From an uncultured Oscillospiraceae bacterium (GTDB taxonomy: Bacteria > Bacillota > Clostridia > Oscillospirales > Oscillospiraceae), in contig CAKTPP010000001.1 in NCBI GenBank assembly GCA_934591895.1, positions 186,001 through 250,000 on the forward strand: a stretch of DNA of 64,000 nucleotides. The letters run 5' to 3'. The notes under the pieces are model-generated. The model was not told the origin of the DNA, made no database searches, and was given only the letters and a program-made list of their open reading frames with translations. Positions 60,080 to 64,000 of this stretch are shown here, in pieces. A program made the translations under genes and the position numbers. Numbering within the stretch: position 1 is the stretch's first letter; every line of letters begins with the position of its first letter.

Positions 60080-61152
60080 GGCCGTTTCTCCGTCTCGCAG
60101 GCGTACTGCGCCGGGTCACCGTAAAAATCGAGCAGCATGTGCGCAAACTTGTCGTGCACGCCGTGCTTGGCCGGCGCCTGCACGATGTTCATGCCGGGGT
60201 TGTGGTTGCCCTCGATGAGCTCCAGCTTGCCGCCGGGCAAAATGGCAACGTCCCAGCCGACGACACGCAGACACGGCAGCGTCTGCGCGGCGCTGCGGCA
60301 GAAGGCGCGCACCTCCTCCCACTGCGGGATCACCTCGCCCCGGAAGGGCACGCCGGTCATCGGATGGCAGAGGTAGCTGTTGCCGTGCTCGTCGAGTCCG
60401 TCGGTCATGATGACGCCGGTGGCCGGGTCAATCTCGCAGAAGATGCCGCCGCCGTGGGCGTTGTCCACGTGCAGGCCGTTGTTGCCGACGCGCAGCCCCG
60501 CGCCGAAGACCTCAAAGCGGTCGCCGCGGCGGAAGGTGATGACGCGCAGCGTGTTGAGCGACGCCGGGTGAAAGCGCGCGAGCGAATCGTCGGACTGCAC
60601 GAACTCCTCGGCCAGATACTTGCCCGCGCACAGCTCGTCAAACAGCGTCTGACGGTCGGGCGCGGCGTCCCACTCGGCCTCCGTCAGCTTGCGGAAGCCG
60701 ATGCCCCAGCTCGAATACTGCGGCTTGAGCGCGATGACGTGGTAGCGGTGCACGAAGGCGTCAAACGCCTCGGGGTCGGACTCCGGCAGATACAGCCAGC
60801 CGCGGCTGACAAACTGCGAGAAGTTGTTCAAAAACGTCACCTTGCTCTTGAGATACGGCTCGGCGATGCTGTTGTACGGGCGCATGAGCAGCGTGGCCTC
60901 CACGTCGGTCAGGTACTGCTTTTGCTGCGCGGTTGTGAGCCCGTAGAAGCCGAAGATCATGTATTCGGACATGGACACGCGCTTTTCCGGATTGCTGCGG
61001 CGCACCCTGAGGTAGTCGTGAAAGAGCTTGTCCTCCGTAAAGCCCTCAGGAAGCGCGCGCACACCGCGGATATAGCCGCGCCAGCGCTTGCGCAGCACGG
61101 GATAGGCGCGGAGATTTTTGACGAGTTTATTTTGTGTGAGAATGTTGTTCAT
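60076..61152 (-). CDS. Sugar-transfer-associated ATP-grasp protein
   Basis: A 358-residue protein started at MNNILTQNKL; a longer frame runs into the previous gene. The ATP-grasp core shows FNAHGGGIFCEID-like blocks (HVDNAHGGGIFCEI), VGWDVAILPGGKLELIEGNHNPGMN with the metal-binding Glu/Asn, and KPQYSSWGIG for ATP binding. Members sit in capsular and surface polysaccharide loci and are thought to ligate amino-acid or similar groups. The specific reaction is unknown. Confidence 0.85.
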   Translation of the reverse strand: MNNILTQNKLVKNLRAYPVLRKRWRGYIRGVRALPEGFTEDKLFHDYLRVRRSNPEKRVSMSEYMIFGFYGLTTAQQKQYLTDVEATLLMRPYNSIAEPYLKSKVTFLNNFSQFVSRGWLYLPESDPEAFDAFVHRYHVIALKPQYSSWGIGFRKLTEAEWDAAPDRQTLFDELCAGKYLAEEFVQSDDSLARFHPASLNTLRVITFRRGDRFEVFGAGLRVGNNGLHVDNAHGGGIFCEIDPATGVIMTDGLDEHGNSYLCHPMTGVPFRGEVIPQWEEVRAFCRSAAQTLPCLRVVGWDVAILPGGKLELIEGNHNPGMNIVQAPAKHGVHDKFAHMLLDFYGDPAQYACETEKRP

Positions 61153-62134
61153 CGGATTCACCTGCGCAGTCGCGGAGCAGCGGATACTTGCCCACTCCGT
61201 CAAATTGAATGATGTTGCCGCCCGGCCAGTGCCAGTTGCCCTCAATGAGCTCCGGACCGTCGGGCGTGACGGCGATGTCCCAGCCGACGTAGCCCATGCC
61301 GGGCACGCGATCCATGGCCTGAGATACGCACGCCGTGATCTCCTGCCAGAACGGGATCACCGTGCCGGGCAGGTACGCGCCGGAGGCGGGGTGGCGCGTG
61401 TAGTCTTGCAGATCGGTGTTGCTGCGCCCCGGACCGGAGACACGGCCGGACGCCGGCTCCAGCGGGTAGGCCACGCCGCCGGAGTGGAAGTTGTCGGTCG
61501 CGGCGTTTCTGCCGCCGCATTTGAGGCACGCGCCGATGAGCCGCACACGGCCGCTGCGGTCGCGCGCGGCGTTGATGCGCACGCTGTTGACGCAGCCGGG
61601 GCTGAGCGCCTCGAGCGCGGGGTGCTGCCGGATCGGTGCCTCGAGCAGCAGCCGCTGCGCGCGGCAGTCGGCATAAAACGCGGCGCGGTCCGGGATGTCC
61701 GCAGTGCTGCGCCGCTCGATGCCGCGCCCCATCGTGCCGCTGACCGGCTTGAGAAAGAACACGGCGTTGCGCTCTAAAAAGGCGTTGAAGGCGGCGAAGT
61801 CCGCCTCCGGCGCGTAGACGTGCGCGCGCCGGACAAAGGGCGCAAACTCCGTGAGAAAGCGCGCCTTGCTGCCGAGTGCCTCCTTTTCCGCTGCCGAAGC
61901 ATTGCGGTTGAGCACGCGGTCGAGCGCGGCCGAGCGTCCGGACGTCAGATATGTCGCGCGCTGCTGCTCCGTCAGGTCAAAAAACCGGAGCACGAAGTAG
62001 TTTTCCGGCGATGCGCCGTGGCGCACGCTGCACCGGAGCGCATCGAGCAGGTAGGCCATGCGGCTGCCGCCGCGCTGGTCGCGCAGGCGCGTGCACATGC
62101 GGTATGTTTTTTTCAGCGCATTCCATCGGGACAT
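61127..62134 (-). CDS. Sugar-transfer-associated ATP-grasp protein (second copy)
   Basis: A 335-residue relative of the preceding protein with the same order of motifs: FLKPVSGTMGRGI (ATP binding), TDNFHSGGVAYPLEP and YVGWDIAVTPDGPELIEGNWHWPGGN (in blocks). It overlaps its neighbours on both sides (26 and 22 bases). Two related ATP-grasp enzymes side by side suggest two successive or alternative ligations on the same polymer. Confidence 0.85.
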   Translation of the reverse strand: MSRWNALKKTYRMCTRLRDQRGGSRMAYLLDALRCSVRHGASPENYFVLRFFDLTEQQRATYLTSGRSAALDRVLNRNASAAEKEALGSKARFLTEFAPFVRRAHVYAPEADFAAFNAFLERNAVFFLKPVSGTMGRGIERRSTADIPDRAAFYADCRAQRLLLEAPIRQHPALEALSPGCVNSVRINAARDRSGRVRLIGACLKCGGRNAATDNFHSGGVAYPLEPASGRVSGPGRSNTDLQDYTRHPASGAYLPGTVIPFWQEITACVSQAMDRVPGMGYVGWDIAVTPDGPELIEGNWHWPGGNIIQFDGVGKYPLLRDCAGESDEQHSHTK

Positions 62135-63216
62135 ACGTCTGCGCCCCTCTCTGCGTCGTCCAGAATGGCGCGGATGTTGTCCCGGCCGAGCCGCTCGATC
62201 GTGCGTCCCTGTGCGCGCAGGTCACAGCCGAGCGCCGCCGAGGCGATCTCGATCAGCGACGAGCACACCGGCGTCGGCACCTCCAGCGCCGCGCCGAGCG
62301 ATTCGAGCAGACCCAGACCCTGCGGCACGTCCTCCGTGATGTAGCGCGAGCGGACGCTCAGCGGCCCCTTTGCCCGCTCCGGCATGGCGGCGTAGGCGAA
62401 AAAGACCGCCTTCGCATCGCACTGCGCATCGAGGCTGTTGCGGAACTTGCACGCCTCGACATACGGTACGCCCTCGCAGCCGAGCCGCTCGAGCACGCGC
62501 ATCTTCTCACCGTCGAGCGCCTCGAGCAGATTCCACACCGACGGCGTGAACGCCTCGTGGTACATGCAGTAGTCGCCGTTCGTGCCCTCGATGCGCGGGA
62601 TTGTCATGATCGCGCCGACCGTGTGCACGATCATGTTCGGGTTGTGCAGCGCGGCCTCGGCCACGCTCTTGAGATAGACGAACGGCGTACCCAGCCGGTC
62701 GAGCAGCGCTTTGGCCGCGGGGAGTGCACTGTGCGGGTAGACACCGATGGGGTTGCGCACATTGCGAAAGCCCACCTGAAACTCGCCCGGCGCACAGATG
62801 CGCCCGTCGATGAAGTTGCTCTCTGCCTCGGCGAAGATCACGCCGTCGGCGGGGTGCAGCCCGAGCGCATAGGCGGTGGAGAGGTAGCCCGGGATCATCA
62901 GCAGGATCTGCCCCGCCGTCAAAAACGGCACAACGCGCCGCAGTACGTCATGGTGGTAGCCCGTCTGCGTGCACAGCAGCACGACGTCCTTGCCGCGCAC
63001 ATCCGCCACGTCGCGCGACAGGTGCGCGATCGCGCAGTCCGTGTCCGTGCCGAATTCGTGGATGCGCATCCGGCTGCCGGTCGCGCACAGGTGCGAAAAA
63101 TTGTCGTCATGCAGGCTGTGTGAGGTCTTGATGAGCGTGACCTCGTGGCCGCGCGCGGCGTAGTCGGCCGCGAGTGCGCAGCCGCTGTTGCCCGCACCGA
63201 GAATGGCGATGTTCAT
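62113..63216 (-). CDS. Octopine/nopaline (opine) dehydrogenase family enzyme
   Basis: A 367-residue NAD(P)-dependent dehydrogenase. The Rossmann motif is MNIAILGAGNSGCALA; the opine-dehydrogenase domain has NPNMIVHTVGAIM with the catalytic His. Known members condense an amino acid with a 2-oxo acid reductively. Within a glycan cluster it could make an N-carboxyalkyl amino acid to be ligated by the ATP-grasp proteins; this is an inference. It overlaps the TupA-like gene by four bases. Confidence 0.85.
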   Translation of the reverse strand: MNIAILGAGNSGCALAADYAARGHEVTLIKTSHSLHDDNFSHLCATGSRMRIHEFGTDTDCAIAHLSRDVADVRGKDVVLLCTQTGYHHDVLRRVVPFLTAGQILLMIPGYLSTAYALGLHPADGVIFAEAESNFIDGRICAPGEFQVGFRNVRNPIGVYPHSALPAAKALLDRLGTPFVYLKSVAEAALHNPNMIVHTVGAIMTIPRIEGTNGDYCMYHEAFTPSVWNLLEALDGEKMRVLERLGCEGVPYVEACKFRNSLDAQCDAKAVFFAYAAMPERAKGPLSVRSRYITEDVPQGLGLLESLGAALEVPTPVCSSLIEIASAALGCDLRAQGRTIERLGRDNIRAILDDAERGADVCPDGMR

Positions 63217-64000
63217 AGCGTTTCCTCCATCCTGCGGCCGAAGCGCAGGTCGGTCTCCGGCAGGCGCTTGTTGTCGAGCGCGGCCGCCGGGGTAAATGTC
63301 AGCTCGCCGAAGCGCACACCGTGCGGCGTGAGGTACAGATCCACGCGCACGAAGTCAAAGGGCTTGCTCAGCCGGTCGGCAACGGCGAAGGCCTCGTCCA
63401 GCCCCGCCGGCTTCGGCAGGGAGAAGCCCTCGGGTGCTGCCTGTGAGTCGCGGTTGATGCGCAGGAGCCGGAAATCGCGGTCGAAGAAATAGAATTTCGG
63501 CCAGCCTTCGTCTCGGCCTGCGCAGAGCATCACGCAGTCTGCATGGCCGTGAAAGCAGTAGAATTTATAATCCTCCGGCAGCGTGCCGTCCGGCGTGCCG
63601 ATGTACTCCTCGATCAGCAGCTTCTTGTCCACATGGCGGTACTGCAGCTCGGAGTAATATGCCCAGAAGGGCTCGCGGCCCCAGGCGCGCAGCCGCTGTA
63701 CGGCGGCGTGCGTGTCGAGCGCCTGCTTATCCGTGCAGATGAGGTTGTAGCCGCAGCCGAAGTTCCACTTGACGGCGAACCGCTCCGGCAGCGCGTCCCA
63801 GTCGATGTCCTCCGGCCGGTCGTACACGGCGAGCAGACGGTTGAGCGTGCCGCCGCAGCCGCAGCCGTCCACATAGTCGCGCACGCGGTATTTGTCCGCG
63901 CACCGGCGCACGACGGGGTCTGTGCCGAAGCGCTCGAGCTTTTGCTTGAGCAGCTTTTCGTTGAGCGTCTGCGGGTGCTTCAGATCCGGCAGACGGCCGA
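63213..64000 (-). CDS. TupA-like ATP-grasp protein (N-terminus beyond window)
   Basis: The frame is open to the window edge, so the N-terminus is missing; at least 262 residues are present. Visible are LKHPQTLNEKLLKQKL, ADKYRVRDYV, FAVKWNFGCGYN, LIEEYIG, KFYCFHGHAD and VRVDLYL, the pattern of TupA-like ATP-grasp proteins of teichuronopeptide and polysaccharide loci. A truncated reading would start at the GTG at 63911, but the family motifs extend further upstream. Confidence 0.87.
   Translation of the reverse strand, partial: GRLPDLKHPQTLNEKLLKQKLERFGTDPVVRRCADKYRVRDYVDGCGCGGTLNRLLAVYDRPEDIDWDALPERFAVKWNFGCGYNLICTDKQALDTHAAVQRLRAWGREPFWAYYSELQYRHVDKKLLIEEYIGTPDGTLPEDYKFYCFHGHADCVMLCAGRDEGWPKFYFFDRDFRLLRINRDSQAAPEGFSLPKPAGLDEAFAVADRLSKPFDFVRVDLYLTPHGVRFGELTFTPAAALDNKRLPETDLRFGRRMEETL

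Noticed and set aside
1..64000. CRISPR arrays, rRNA genes, transposases, prophage structural genes
   Set aside because: Looked for regularly spaced repeats and for the usual protein motifs and found none.

Overview
The window is about 64 kb of GC-rich DNA from a Clostridia-type Firmicute, most likely the Oscillospirales/Oscillospiraceae gut lineage. That placement is an inference from four things: the nusA-ylxR-ylxQ-infB-rbfA gene order, a BofA-type plus DUF2508 pair (sporulation lineage), a divergent ParE/ParC-like topoisomerase pair, and strong -35/-10 promoters with Gram-positive Shine-Dalgarno sites. All three tRNA genes encode CCA. No rRNA, CRISPR array, intact insertion sequence or prophage is visible.

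Layout. 1-7.1 kb: translation operon (3' part of nusA, ylxR, ylxQ, infB, rbfA, nrnA, truB, ribF), closed by a strong terminator. 7.1-12.4 kb: a DEDDh exonuclease facing ddl-murF, two small membrane-protein genes, a hairpin-rich inserted element, and the bofA/DUF2508 pair. 12.4-19.1 kb: a GC-rich non-coding stretch ending in a terminator, then parE-parC-yitT-lipoprotein. 19.1-31.2 kb: tRNA-Gly, a flavoprotein, iron alcohol dehydrogenase, PAP2 phosphatase, glycerol-1-phosphate dehydrogenase-like enzyme, then uvrB-polA-rimI-tsaD-radC. 31.2-38 kb: tRNA-Thr, an AraC regulator and a DUF3793-flavodoxin pair sharing an operator-like dyad, a degenerate macrodomain protein fused to a helix-turn-helix-like region, and small accessory genes. 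38-43 kb: apbE-mpg-recG and an Lrp / alpha-CTD-like / EF-hand operon. 43.4-52.5 kb: tRNA-Arg with its 3' end duplicated, a MalT/LuxR-type regulator, lipoproteins, two paralogous membrane proteins, and a TetR-controlled membrane pair with two copies of one palindrome. 53.4-58.5 kb: an SDR / type III CoA-transferase / FAD-FMN flavoprotein operon divergent from a LysR regulator. 58.6-64 kb: a cell-surface glycan cluster with rfbD, rfbC, two sugar-transfer ATP-grasp proteins, an opine-dehydrogenase-like enzyme and a TupA-like ATP-grasp protein cut by the window end.

The two most interesting systems are these. (1) The 53.4-57.4 kb operon has the gene content of the bile-acid baiJKL operon (flavoprotein, BaiF/BaiK-like CoA transferase, SDR) in the opposite order and with its own LysR regulator. 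It looks like a CoA-dependent redox pathway for a steroid-like or other carboxylic acid. (2) The glycan cluster combines an opine-dehydrogenase-like enzyme with three ATP-grasp proteins, suggesting an amino-acid or opine-type decoration of a rhamnose-containing polymer. Smaller signals include a roughly 194-bp hairpin element flanked by a 12-bp direct duplication next to bofA, paired operators for several regulators, and a dispersed terminator-bearing repeat.
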